From: GCA-016699895 sp964633435
GTDB taxonomy: Bacteria > Patescibacteriota > Saccharimonadia > Saccharimonadales > Saccharimonadaceae
Reading direction: 5' to 3'
Length of the DNA: 64,000 bases
Assembly: GCA_964633435.1 (NCBI GenBank)
Contig: CAZWHA010000002.1
Location: forward strand, 139,173-203,172
Below, one piece after another: positions 16,875 through 24,339 of this stretch (positions within the stretch are counted from its first letter, which is position 1; each line of letters opens with the position of its first letter). The notes below the pieces were generated by a model, which searched no databases, was not told where the DNA came from, and saw only the letters and a program-made list of their open reading frames with translations. Made by a program: the position numbers and the translations under genes.

Positions 16875-16902
16875 ATTATACCCCCCCCCCTGGGGGTGTC
16901 AA
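16875..16902 (-). promoter_or_regulatory. Promoter with a G10 tract in its spacer (phase-variable type)
   Basis: On the minus strand a perfect TTGACA (plus 16897-16902) and a perfect TATAAT (plus 16875-16880) are separated by 16 bp, made of CCCCCA and ten G. A change of one or two G would move the spacer through 15-18 bp and so alter promoter strength. The transcript would carry a leader of about 40 bases with AGGAGG before the collagen-like gene at 16828. The same arrangement is known from phase-variable surface-protein promoters such as Neisseria porA. Confidence 0.85.
16881..16890 (-). repeat. G10 homopolymer (C10 on plus strand)
   Basis: The longest homopolymer I found in the window; it fills most of the promoter spacer. 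Confidence 0.95.
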
Positions 16903-16945
16903 GGCAGAATACGAAATCAGTACGAAAAATAGATTATCTTCATGT

Positions 16946-17950
16946 TTAGTATACCGTAACAGCCTGTTTGATACCAGCCGCAATGTTGGTTTCGAGCGCT
17001 GCAGTAGTCCAATATTTCTCGGTCCCCGTTGCAGGATCGTTCAGATAAAAACCGGCTGGCGATTCCGGGTTGCCTTTGAATCCGACGACGAGCCGCGTAT
17101 GTGTCCGACGTGGCGCTTCGACAGTTGTGCCCTCTGTAGTTTGCCACGTCGCGTCATCAATTTTAATTGACACACCCCATAATATGACAGGATTCCCGGC
17201 ATAAAGTTGGGCGACGATCCAGTCAACCTTTACGTTATCTCGCACCTCGGCTGGACGACCGTTCTGTTCACTTGCGACAGCAATTGGTTCACCAAATACA
17301 CCGTAACCTGTCAGATTCGACTGATCGCCATCCTTGTCGCCTACAAATTGCTTATGCGGGTCAGTCCAAGTCAATTGTCCATTGATCGTTTTAGCTACTT
17401 GGCCATCGTAGCCCATCTGGCTCAAAATTGCCATGTCATTGGTCGTGATCCCACGATAAGCCAGCGCCATACGCAGAGCTGAAGCCTCGCAGCTCTGGCC
17501 ATAGGTCTGTTTGTAGAGCGGTATATTCAATTTCACTATCGTACTAGCCGAAAACTTGCTCTGTTCTAGACCTGCCCGTGTCGACTGCAGTCGCTGCTGC
17601 GCTTGAGCTAGTGCAGTAGGTTCGTCAAGCGCCGGATCGGTTGGCTCTGGCTGGCTAACACTTGGGCGAGTAGTGGTATCGGATTTCGATGGCGTTACGG
17701 TCGGTTCGGCCCGCTGGAATAGTTTTGGCACGAGCATGGTGGCGACACCAACCAGCCCCACAATCACCAGCACGATCAGTGTCCAGCTGCGCCAGGTTTT
17801 GGCTCGTTTGATGCTTTTACCGCTTGGCTTTCGATGGTTAATAACTAATTCAGTTCGTGCCGGTACGCGTTTTTTAGGATGACTCGCCGTAACCTTGGCG
17901 TCCTTTGCCACCGATCGATGGATTTTTCGTTGAGCAGATGATTTTGTCAT
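16946..17950 (-). CDS. Membrane-anchored C39-type cysteine peptidase-like protein
   Basis: 334 residues from ATG 17950, chosen because AAAGGAG lies 6 bases upstream. A long basic cytoplasmic N-terminus precedes one membrane helix (about 55-77), then a Pro/Thr linker, then a papain-like domain. Likely active site: Cys154 in YGQSCEASALRMAL, His284 in RTHTRLVVGF and Asn304 in YLNDP. The C39-like family (Peptidase_C39_2) includes exported peptidases and enzymes acting at the cell surface; the substrate is unknown. It starts after a small three-helix membrane protein gene, with its ribosome site overlapping that gene's end region. Confidence 0.75.
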   Translation of the reverse strand: MTKSSAQRKIHRSVAKDAKVTASHPKKRVPARTELVINHRKPSGKSIKRAKTWRSWTLIVLVIVGLVGVATMLVPKLFQRAEPTVTPSKSDTTTRPSVSQPEPTDPALDEPTALAQAQQRLQSTRAGLEQSKFSASTIVKLNIPLYKQTYGQSCEASALRMALAYRGITTNDMAILSQMGYDGQVAKTINGQLTWTDPHKQFVGDKDGDQSNLTGYGVFGEPIAVASEQNGRPAEVRDNVKVDWIVAQLYAGNPVILWGVSIKIDDATWQTTEGTTVEAPRRTHTRLVVGFKGNPESPAGFYLNDPATGTEKYWTTAALETNIAAGIKQAVTVY

Positions 17951-17960
17951 GATGTCTCCT

Positions 17961-18308
17961 TTATACCACAATACCGACTGGCGAGATATAGCTAATAATT
18001 GCGGCTGCGACGAGAATTATAATTTCGATCCGCTGGCCAATCCGAAAGCGTTCAAAGATCGCTAGTAGTAATCCGATAATCAGCCCGATCGGCAAAACTT
18101 CGATCGGCCCAATCGGCGCGCCCAGCCGAAACCATAGTAGTCCCAGAACCATAAAGAGGGCAAATTTTAGCAAAAAATGACTATAAATTCGCTGATTTTT
18201 ATAAATTTCACGGTTCATATTACGCGGCGTTAAACGCTCGCGTCCGGTGACTTTGCGACCACCACCGCGAGTCGTACGTTTTTTGAACCAGAGTTTCTGT
18301 TTTACCAT
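17961..18308 (-). CDS. Small membrane protein, unknown (115 aa)
   Basis: A basic N-terminal 45 residues (KKRTTRGGGRKVTGRERL) is followed by three predicted membrane helices (about 46-62, 66-84, 94-113). No family is recognised. TATAAT lies 8 bases before the ATG, so the transcript is leaderless. It ends 10 bases before the C39-like peptidase gene and is probably co-transcribed with it. Confidence 0.7.
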   Translation of the reverse strand: MVKQKLWFKKRTTRGGGRKVTGRERLTPRNMNREIYKNQRIYSHFLLKFALFMVLGLLWFRLGAPIGPIEVLPIGLIIGLLLAIFERFRIGQRIEIIILVAAAIISYISPVGIVV

Positions 18309-18330
18309 TTGTTGCTATTATACCATGCCA

Positions 18331-18987
18331 CTAGAGTCTCGTCCAAAGCTCCTGTTCCAGCGGCCAAGGATTAAACTTGCAACCTCGCAGATTCATCGAC
18401 TGCTGTTGCATCAGCGGGGCCAGTTCGCCCGCGCCAGCACAAACCGGCACATTGTCGGCATGACCGAGAAAGTGACCGACTTCGTGATTAATGACCATAT
18501 GGCGATAATCACGAAGACTGCCACCCGCAGCATTCCAAGCGTCAGTCGCACCAGTCCAGCGATTGTCATTAATGATCACGCTGCTACCAACCCGACAGCT
18601 CCAATCAGCGCTACAAACTGACGAAAAGCCCGTCATATATTGCGACTCGGATAGTGTCAGTTTGAAATTACCACCGCTCGAAACTTCCTTGAACCAGACA
18701 TTCGCCCGCCGCCAGCCTCGTGAGTCATTCAAGGTTTCGGCCGCCAAGTTGCGAAATTCGTTCAGATTTGAACTCGGCTTGCCTTTAATCACTATACTAT
18801 ACGTTACGAGCGTTCCCGTGGTTTTGACATTGGCGAGTCGTTTTTCATCAAAGCTCGTCTGCAACGTCTGATCAATTGCCGGCGATTTCGGCACCTTAGG
18901 CATGGCTATGACATCACGATGTAGATAAAGCACCGCAACACCGGCCAATACGACCATTACCACCAAAACCCAAATCCACCGTTTCAT
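18331..18987 (-). CDS. DUF3152-type secreted/anchored metalloprotease
   Basis: 218 residues. An N-terminal hydrophobic segment (about 4-21) acts as anchor or uncleaved signal. The extended zinc motif HEVGHFLGH covers residues 168-176, with His168, Glu169, His172 and His176. Surrounding blocks (VTYSIVIKG; WRRANVWFKEVSSGG; SSVIINDNRW) fit DUF3152, a family common in Actinobacteria. The paired cysteines suggest folding outside the cytoplasm. TGA-TACAAT lies 8 bases before the ATG (leaderless). The target is unknown; a role at the cell surface is inferred. Confidence 0.8.
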   Translation of the reverse strand: MKRWIWVLVVMVVLAGVAVLYLHRDVIAMPKVPKSPAIDQTLQTSFDEKRLANVKTTGTLVTYSIVIKGKPSSNLNEFRNLAAETLNDSRGWRRANVWFKEVSSGGNFKLTLSESQYMTGFSSVCSADWSCRVGSSVIINDNRWTGATDAWNAAGGSLRDYRHMVINHEVGHFLGHADNVPVCAGAGELAPLMQQQSMNLRGCKFNPWPLEQELWTRL

Positions 18988-19010
18988 GTGGCTTTATTGT
19001 ATCATACCAA

Positions 19011-19044
19011 ACAAAAAGCCGCGACCTTGGGTTCAAGCGCGGCT
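19011..19044 (-). terminator. Terminator of rpsJ
   Basis: AGCCGCG / CGCGGCT stem with a 14-base loop, followed on the minus strand by T5. Confidence 0.85.
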
Positions 19045-19064
19045 GATTGCTTTGACGATCAAGA

Positions 19065-19382
19065 CTACATGCGAATTTCAGCATCGACGCCAGCTGGCAA
19101 TGACAGGTTCTGTAGACTGTCGATTGTCTTTGGCTTGGCATCCACAATATCGATCAGGCGCTTGTGAACGCGCATTTCAAACGCTTCACCGCCCTTTTTA
19201 TAGACATGCGGGCTTTTAACCACAGTAAACGTCGATCGCTTGACCGGTAGCGGTACTGGACCAACGACGGTAGCGCCAGTACGAATTGCCGTATCAACAA
19301 TCTGTTTGGCGGCAGCGTCAATGATTTTGTGATCGTAGGCCTTTAGTTTGATTCTGATTTTTGGTACGGCTTGATCTGCCAT
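19065..19382 (-). CDS. rpsJ: Ribosomal protein uS10
   Basis: 105 residues with the S10 core (IRIKLKAYDHKIIDAAAKQI; VVGPVPLPVKRSTFTV; the MRVHKRLIDI loop). S10 is part of the 30S head and partners NusB in antitermination. Here it is transcribed alone, separated from tuf by a 128-codon-class unknown gene and its own promoter, instead of heading the S10 operon. GGAG lies upstream of ATG 19382, and a perfect 14-base palindrome sits just before it. Confidence 0.96.
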   Translation of the reverse strand: MADQAVPKIRIKLKAYDHKIIDAAAKQIVDTAIRTGATVVGPVPLPVKRSTFTVVKSPHVYKKGGEAFEMRVHKRLIDIVDAKPKTIDSLQNLSLPAGVDAEIRM

Positions 19383-19398
19383 TTTATAGCTCCTTCTC

Positions 19399-19413
19399 CC
19401 TGAATTCAGGGGC
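19399..19413 (-). promoter_or_regulatory. Palindrome next to the rpsJ ribosome-binding site
   Basis: CCCTGAATTCAGGG is a perfect 14-base inverted repeat in the rpsJ leader, immediately before the AGAAGGAG ribosome site. It could form a hairpin that affects translation, or bind a protein dimer. Neither is shown. Confidence 0.4.
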
Positions 19414-19460
19414 GCTGCAATCTCTCTCGAGTTACCAGCACGATTAGATTAACAACTATT

Positions 19461-19489
19461 ATTCTAGACTAAACTCTGATTTTTTGCAA
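19461..19489 (-). promoter_or_regulatory. Promoter of rpsJ
   Basis: TTGCAA, 17-bp spacer, TAGAAT on the minus strand; the leader is about 70 bases. Confidence 0.75.
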
Positions 19490-19503
19490 GAGTTCGTCCC
19501 GAT

Positions 19504-19854
19504 TCACTCTTTGCAGGCCCTGGTCTGAAAAACGCCATGGCTCGGATCAAGGACAAGGGTTAATTGACATCCGGACTTACCACAGACTATTTGTGTGCGA
19601 CGAAAGTCACCCTCTCGAAGGTCATTGCCTTCGATTAATTCCTCGACCGTGACACCCTGCAGATCAGCAGTGTTATACCGATCCGTAAACTCCTTGCGAA
19701 CGCATGACCCCCCCCCACCTTTGTCATCGTCATTATTGCCATCGCCTCGCATCGATCCTGCACCGTCGGTATTTAATTTAGGAGCTTGTTCACTCGAGTA
19801 TTCATCATGGCCGCCCGAATGAGTCCCACTTCTCTCTAATATTCCTATTGACAT
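19504..19854 (-). CDS. Unknown small protein with a G9 tract (116 aa)
   Basis: Not recognised. I start it at ATG 19854 (MSIGILERSG) because TTGTCA-N17-TAGAAT ends 7 bases upstream; longer starts would lie inside that promoter. The N-terminal half is polar and Gly/Asp-rich and includes a G9 tract (plus 19708-19716) coding KGGGGS near residues 46-49. The C-terminal half looks folded, with CGKSGCQLTLVLDP and a C-terminal RACKE; the three or four cysteines may bind a metal or pair. Slippage in the tract would remove this half. The gene is leaderless and sits between tuf and rpsJ. Confidence 0.65.
   Translation of the reverse strand: MSIGILERSGTHSGGHDEYSSEQAPKLNTDGAGSMRGDGNNDDDKGGGGSCVRKEFTDRYNTADLQGVTVEELIEGNDLREGDFRRTQIVCGKSGCQLTLVLDPSHGVFQTRACKE
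19708..19716 (-). repeat. G9 homopolymer inside coding sequence (C9 on plus)
   Basis: It encodes consecutive Gly codons in the 19504-19854 gene; in frame as read. Confidence 0.9.
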
Positions 19855-19861
19855 GGAAACT

Positions 19862-19890
19862 ATTCTACCTGATCTGTTATCGGTTGACAA
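19862..19890 (-). promoter_or_regulatory. Leaderless promoter of the G9-tract gene
   Basis: TTGTCA, 17-bp spacer, TAGAAT, then 7 bases to ATG 19854. Confidence 0.75.
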
Positions 19891-19917
19891 GGTATCTGTT
19901 TGGAACTACGCCAAAAA

Positions 19918-19952
19918 AATAAGAGCCGCCTATTAATAGCGGACTCTTATTT
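19918..19952 (-). terminator. Terminator of tuf
   Basis: AATAAGAG-CCGC / GCGG-CTCTTATT hairpin with one bulged base, followed by T7 on the minus strand. Confidence 0.85.
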
Positions 19953-19972
19953 TACCAAGTGATGGACCTAGA

Positions 19973-21154
19973 CTATTTGACGATCTTGGTCACAACACCA
20001 GCACCAACGGTGCGGCCACCTTCGCGGATAGCGAGGTTGAGACCTTGCTCCATAGCGATTGGGGCCTGTAGTTTGACCTTAAAGGTAACGGTGTCACCCG
20101 GCATGACCATTTCTTTGTCGGCTGGCAACTCAACCTCACCAGTTACGTCCGTAGTGCGGAAGTAGAACTGAGGCTTGTAACCCTTGCTGAATGGCGTATG
20201 GCGGCCACCTTCTTCTTTGCTGAGGATATAAACCTCGGCTTCGAATTCGGTGTGAGGTGTGATTGAACCAGGTTTCGCGATAACCTGACCACGCTCGATG
20301 TCGGTGCGCTCGATACCACGGAGCAGCAAACCAGCGTTGTCGCCAGCTTGGCCTTGGTCGAGTTGCTTTTTAAAGGCTTCGATACCGGTAACGACTGATT
20401 TCTGAGTCGCGCGGATACCAACAATTTCAACTTCATCGTTGATTTTGACGATGCCTTGTTCAATACGACCGGTAGCAACAGTGCCGCGGCCTTTGATCGA
20501 AAAGACGTCCTCGACTGGCATCAAGAAATCTTTGTCGAGATCACGAACTGGCTCTGGGAAATATTCGTCCATTGCATTGACCAACTCCATAACAGCATCT
20601 TCGTTAGCAGCATCGCCTTCGAGAGCTTTGAGAGCTGAACCTTTGATGATCGGAGCGTCCTTGTCGAAGCCGTTCTTGGCCAGCAAGTCGCGAATGTCCT
20701 CTTCGACGAGTTCGACGAGGTCGGCATCGGCCTGGTCCATTTTGTTGAGGAAGACGAGGATTTTTGGCACACCCACCTGCTTCGCCAGCAGCACGTGCTC
20801 GCGAGTTTGAGGCATTGGGCCGTCGGCAGCAGAAACCACGAGGATAGCGCCGTCAACCTGAGCTGCGCCAGTGATCATGTTCTTGACGTAATCAGCGTGA
20901 CCTGGCATATCAACGTGTGCGTAGTGACGCTTCGGTGACTCGTATTCGTTGTGGCTAGTAGAGATAGTAATGCCACGCTGCCTTTCCTCTGGGGCGTTGT
21001 CAATTTGGTCATAAGTGACTGCTTTGTTAACATCGCTCGGCAGTTTTTTTGCAAGCACTGCAGTAATTGCAGCTGTCAAAGTTGTTTTACCGTGGTCGAC
21101 GTGGCCCATGGTGCCGACGTTGACGTGCGGTTTAGTGCGATCAAATGTTGCCAT
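19973..21154 (-). CDS. tuf: Elongation factor Tu
   Basis: 393 residues, full length. GTPase motifs are present: GHVDHGKT (P-loop), DMPGHADY, NKMD and GSALKAL. Domains 2 and 3 follow (VGIRATQKSVVTGIEAF; GMVMPGDTVTFKVKL-like end). EF-Tu delivers aminoacyl-tRNA to the ribosome. AAGGAG precedes the ATG. A promoter about 105 bases upstream gives a long leader with possible hairpins. Confidence 0.98.
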   Translation of the reverse strand: MATFDRTKPHVNVGTMGHVDHGKTTLTAAITAVLAKKLPSDVNKAVTYDQIDNAPEERQRGITISTSHNEYESPKRHYAHVDMPGHADYVKNMITGAAQVDGAILVVSAADGPMPQTREHVLLAKQVGVPKILVFLNKMDQADADLVELVEEDIRDLLAKNGFDKDAPIIKGSALKALEGDAANEDAVMELVNAMDEYFPEPVRDLDKDFLMPVEDVFSIKGRGTVATGRIEQGIVKINDEVEIVGIRATQKSVVTGIEAFKKQLDQGQAGDNAGLLLRGIERTDIERGQVIAKPGSITPHTEFEAEVYILSKEEGGRHTPFSKGYKPQFYFRTTDVTGEVELPADKEMVMPGDTVTFKVKLQAPIAMEQGLNLAIREGGRTVGAGVVTKIVK

Positions 21155-21258
21155 TTGTTCTCCTTATTATAATTAGTTTTTTGCATTAGCGCGCGATGCG
21201 GTGTTTAGACCAGAGAATTACATCATCGAAAATTCTCGCCGCGCAGCGCTTGTCTACT

Positions 21259-21287
21259 ATTTTAGCGAAAAGTTTGGAATCTGTAAA
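21259..21287 (-). promoter_or_regulatory. Promoter of tuf
   Basis: TTTACA, 17-bp spacer, TAAAAT on the minus strand. It overlaps the spacer after the preceding gene's stop. The leader of about 95 bases contains GAGAATT...AATTCTC and GATGCGG/CCGCATC inverted repeats, possibly regulatory. Confidence 0.65.
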
Positions 21288-21290
21288 GAC

Positions 21291-21962
21291 CTACTGAATG
21301 CCGCCCATGAGAGCTACAACCAGCGTCGCTTGTTGTGCTTCGATAGCTGCCCCTTCTTTGGTAGAGCTACATAGTGCCTGCGGATGCCAATAGTAATAAT
21401 AGTAACCGTTATTATCGCTAGAAATATTAATTACACCTACAGTATTTTCGTTAATAGCAGATTTGGTTCGATAAATTGTTCCTAGAATGCCAAGCGACGA
21501 GCTACCGTCATTCACGCAATTTACATCCAAGGCTGCTACCTTTTTAGTGTTTAGCAGTATCGAATCGGCCGCAACATCATCAAAATTAGTTGGTTTACCC
21601 GCCGTATAAACAATGTCAGATTTTTCGAGACCCTTTGGCATGATAAATTTGATATTCCAGTTGTTGAGGGTGAAATACTCTATACTGCTCGTATTGCTCG
21701 TCTGGCCATTCGCCTTGTCCAGCTCCGCCTTGGCAGCGACTAGTTGCTGTTTCGTATCTGACAGCTGACCATTGAGACTGTTGATTTTGTTTTTGCTGTC
21801 CTGATTCTGCAAGAAAAGGTAGGCTGCCGCTGCAGAGGCTGCGACGAATAATATCGTCATAATAATCAACCAGATTTTGGGCTTTTTGGGCTTTTTTGGT
21901 GGGTCAACGACTGGTGGATATGATTGTGATATATTTTGATATTCGTTGGCATTCGGGTCCAT
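21291..21962 (-). CDS. Single-pass membrane protein with coiled coil, unknown (223 aa)
   Basis: Not recognised. A Pro/Lys-rich cytoplasmic N-terminus (PPKKPKKPK, about 21-29) precedes one membrane helix (about 30-50), then a short coiled coil (about 55-85, NKINSLNGQLSDTKQQLVAA), then a C-terminal domain of about 125 residues (TLNNWNIKFIMPKGLEK) with two cysteines that could pair outside the cell. This architecture is frequent in Saccharibacteria. It lies between fusA and tuf on the same strand. Confidence 0.7.
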   Translation of the reverse strand: MDPNANEYQNISQSYPPVVDPPKKPKKPKIWLIIMTILFVAASAAAAYLFLQNQDSKNKINSLNGQLSDTKQQLVAAKAELDKANGQTSNTSSIEYFTLNNWNIKFIMPKGLEKSDIVYTAGKPTNFDDVAADSILLNTKKVAALDVNCVNDGSSSLGILGTIYRTKSAINENTVGVINISSDNNGYYYYYWHPQALCSSTKEGAAIEAQQATLVVALMGGIQ

Positions 21963-22028
21963 TATTTAATTCCTTTCAGGTTACGCTAATAATGTAAAGT
22001 ATAGTGATTCTGATGATGAAAAGCAAGC

Positions 22029-22063
22029 AAAAAGCGCCCCTAGATAAACTGGGAACGCTTTTT
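22029..22063 (-). terminator. Terminator of fusA
   Basis: AAAAAGCG / CGCTTTTT stem; on the minus strand it ends in a T run. Confidence 0.8.
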
Positions 22064-22078
22064 ACGATTAGGCGATAA

Positions 22079-24163
22079 CTACTTAGCGCGCTTGGCGATG
22101 ATTTCCTGCGCTACGTTTGGTGGAACTTCCTCGTACTGAGCGAGCTCCATTGAGCTGGCCGCGCGGCCTTGGCTCATTGAACGCAGATCGGTTGTATAAC
22201 CAAACATAGAGGCTAGCGGTACAAAGGCCGTGATCTGCTTGGCGCCGCCCATCAGGTCTTCCATGGCCTCGATGCGACCGCGACGACTGTTGATGTCGCC
22301 GATCACATCACCCATAAATTCTTCTGGGGTGACCACGACGAGCTTCATAACTGGTTCCAGCAAGACTGGCTTGGCTTGTTTGACGCCTTCGCGGGTGGCC
22401 AGCGCACCGGCCATTTTGAACGCCATTTCGCTCGAGTCAACATCGTGATAACTACCGTCGTAAAGTGTGGCTTTAACATCAACGACTGGATAGCCAGCCA
22501 TAACACCGCCGTCGAGTGTCTCGATAATACCAGCCTTGACTGCTGGGCGATATTCCTGGGGCACCACGCCGCCCTTGATAGCGTCAAAGAATTCAAAGCC
22601 TTTGCCGGCTTCGTTCGGTTCAAGCCGCAGCCAAACGTCACCATACTGACCACGACCACCGGACTGTTTGATGTATTTGCCCTGGATCTCCTTGGTGCCG
22701 CGAATGGTTTCGCGGAAAGCCACTTGTGGCTCGCCGATGTTGGCTTCGACATTAAACTCGCGCTTCATGCGATCAACAATGATATCGAGGTGCAATTCAC
22801 CCATACCGCTGATAATTGTCTGACCGGTCTCTTCGTCGGTGTGGACACGGAAGGTTGGATCTTCCTCGGCGAGACGCTGCAAGGCAATCGCCATCTTTTC
22901 CTGGTCGGCTTTGGTTTTCGGCTCGATCGCGATGGAAACTGGCGGATCAACAAACTCGATACCCTCAAGCTGGATGGGATGAGCTGGGTCACAGAGCGTT
23001 GTACCCGTCGTCGTATTTTTGAGACCCACAACAGCGGCGATATCGCCGGCTTCGACTTCGCCGATATCTTCGCGCTTGTCAGCAAACATACGGACAATAC
23101 GTCCAATACGCTCTTTTTCGCCAGTCGTCGTGTTCAGCACATAAGAACCAGCAGTTAATTTGCCGCTATAAACTCGGATAAAGATCAATTTGCCAACAAA
23201 GGGATCGGCCGCGATCTTGAACGCCAGCGCGCTCAGTGGCTCTTTGACATCAGGCTTGCGCTCGATTTCGTCACCGGTCTTGGGATTTTGGCCCCACACA
23301 GCTTCGACATCGGTCGGCGCTGGCATGTAGTCGGCCACCAGGTCGAGCAGCTTCTCGACAATCACGCCGCGGCCATCGCCACCAGTTACGAGGTAGAATT
23401 CGCCGGACAGTACAGCTTTGCGCAGCGAGACCTTTAATTCATCCTCGGTGATCGATTCTTCACCTTGTTCCAGATAGCGCTCGAACAAGGCGTCGTCATA
23501 TTCGACTGCCTTTTCAACCAACAGGGTGCGAGCGTTTTTGGCCTTTTCAACCATGTCGGCCGGAATATCGCCCTCGATCAGTTCGTGATCAGCATAATCT
23601 TTGTAGGTATAAGCTTTCATACTAATAAGATCGACCACGCCGTTGATGTCTTTTTCAAAGCCAATTGGCAAATGGACTGGCAAGGCATTTCTGCTGAGAC
23701 GATCATGGATGCTTTGGAGTGATTTGTAGAAATCGCCACCGATCTGATTGATTTTGTTAATAAAGCAGATGCGCGGCACACCATACTTGTTGGCTTGGCG
23801 CCACACGGTTTCGGACTGCGCCTCGACGCCCATCTTGCCATCAAAGACGGTGACGGCACCGTCGAGCACGCGGAGCGAGCGCTCGACCTCGGCTGTAAAG
23901 TCAATGTGGCCTGGCGTATCAATAATGTTAATTTTGCAACCCTTCCAGAAACATGTTACAGCGGCGCTGGTAATCGTAATACCACGCTCTTTTTCCTGTG
24001 CCATCCAGTCGGTCGTGGCACCATCACCATCACCGCGTACTTCGCCAATCTTGTGCGTCAGACCAGTGCGATACAAAATACCTTCGGTCGTGGTCGTCTT
24101 GCCCGCGTCGATATGGGCAATGATACCGATATTACGAAACTTTGCTAGGGGAATTGTTGCCAT
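22079..24163 (-). CDS. fusA: Elongation factor G
   Basis: 694 residues. It has the P-loop AHIDAGKTTT, DTPGHIDFT and NKINQIGGDF, then domains II-V, including the domain IV tip region (QYGDVWLRLEP; GGVVPQEYRPAV) and SMFGYTTDLRSMSQGRA near the end. EF-G drives ribosome translocation and, with ribosome recycling factor, recycling. GAAGGAAG lies before the ATG, with TATAAT further upstream (plus 24181-24186) in a 22-base segment repeated near 43455. Confidence 0.98.
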   Translation of the reverse strand: MATIPLAKFRNIGIIAHIDAGKTTTTEGILYRTGLTHKIGEVRGDGDGATTDWMAQEKERGITITSAAVTCFWKGCKINIIDTPGHIDFTAEVERSLRVLDGAVTVFDGKMGVEAQSETVWRQANKYGVPRICFINKINQIGGDFYKSLQSIHDRLSRNALPVHLPIGFEKDINGVVDLISMKAYTYKDYADHELIEGDIPADMVEKAKNARTLLVEKAVEYDDALFERYLEQGEESITEDELKVSLRKAVLSGEFYLVTGGDGRGVIVEKLLDLVADYMPAPTDVEAVWGQNPKTGDEIERKPDVKEPLSALAFKIAADPFVGKLIFIRVYSGKLTAGSYVLNTTTGEKERIGRIVRMFADKREDIGEVEAGDIAAVVGLKNTTTGTTLCDPAHPIQLEGIEFVDPPVSIAIEPKTKADQEKMAIALQRLAEEDPTFRVHTDEETGQTIISGMGELHLDIIVDRMKREFNVEANIGEPQVAFRETIRGTKEIQGKYIKQSGGRGQYGDVWLRLEPNEAGKGFEFFDAIKGGVVPQEYRPAVKAGIIETLDGGVMAGYPVVDVKATLYDGSYHDVDSSEMAFKMAGALATREGVKQAKPVLLEPVMKLVVVTPEEFMGDVIGDINSRRGRIEAMEDLMGGAKQITAFVPLASMFGYTTDLRSMSQGRAASSMELAQYEEVPPNVAQEIIAKRAK

Positions 24164-24339
24164 GAAACTTCCTTCGTTAGATTATATAGTATAGTTGTTG
24201 CTTTATTTCACGCCACCAAAAAAGGACGAGAAAGTGCTCGCTAAAAATCTTATCACGATAGGCGGATAAACGCAACTTGCTTGGTGTCGCATTCGTCTTG
24301 TGCTAAAATAGGACGGTTAATTTCCGACAAGGAGAGCAA

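Noticed and set aside
22376..23158. 260-codon ORF on the plus strand
   Set aside because: It lies wholly antisense to fusA and reflects EF-G codon bias; no family features.
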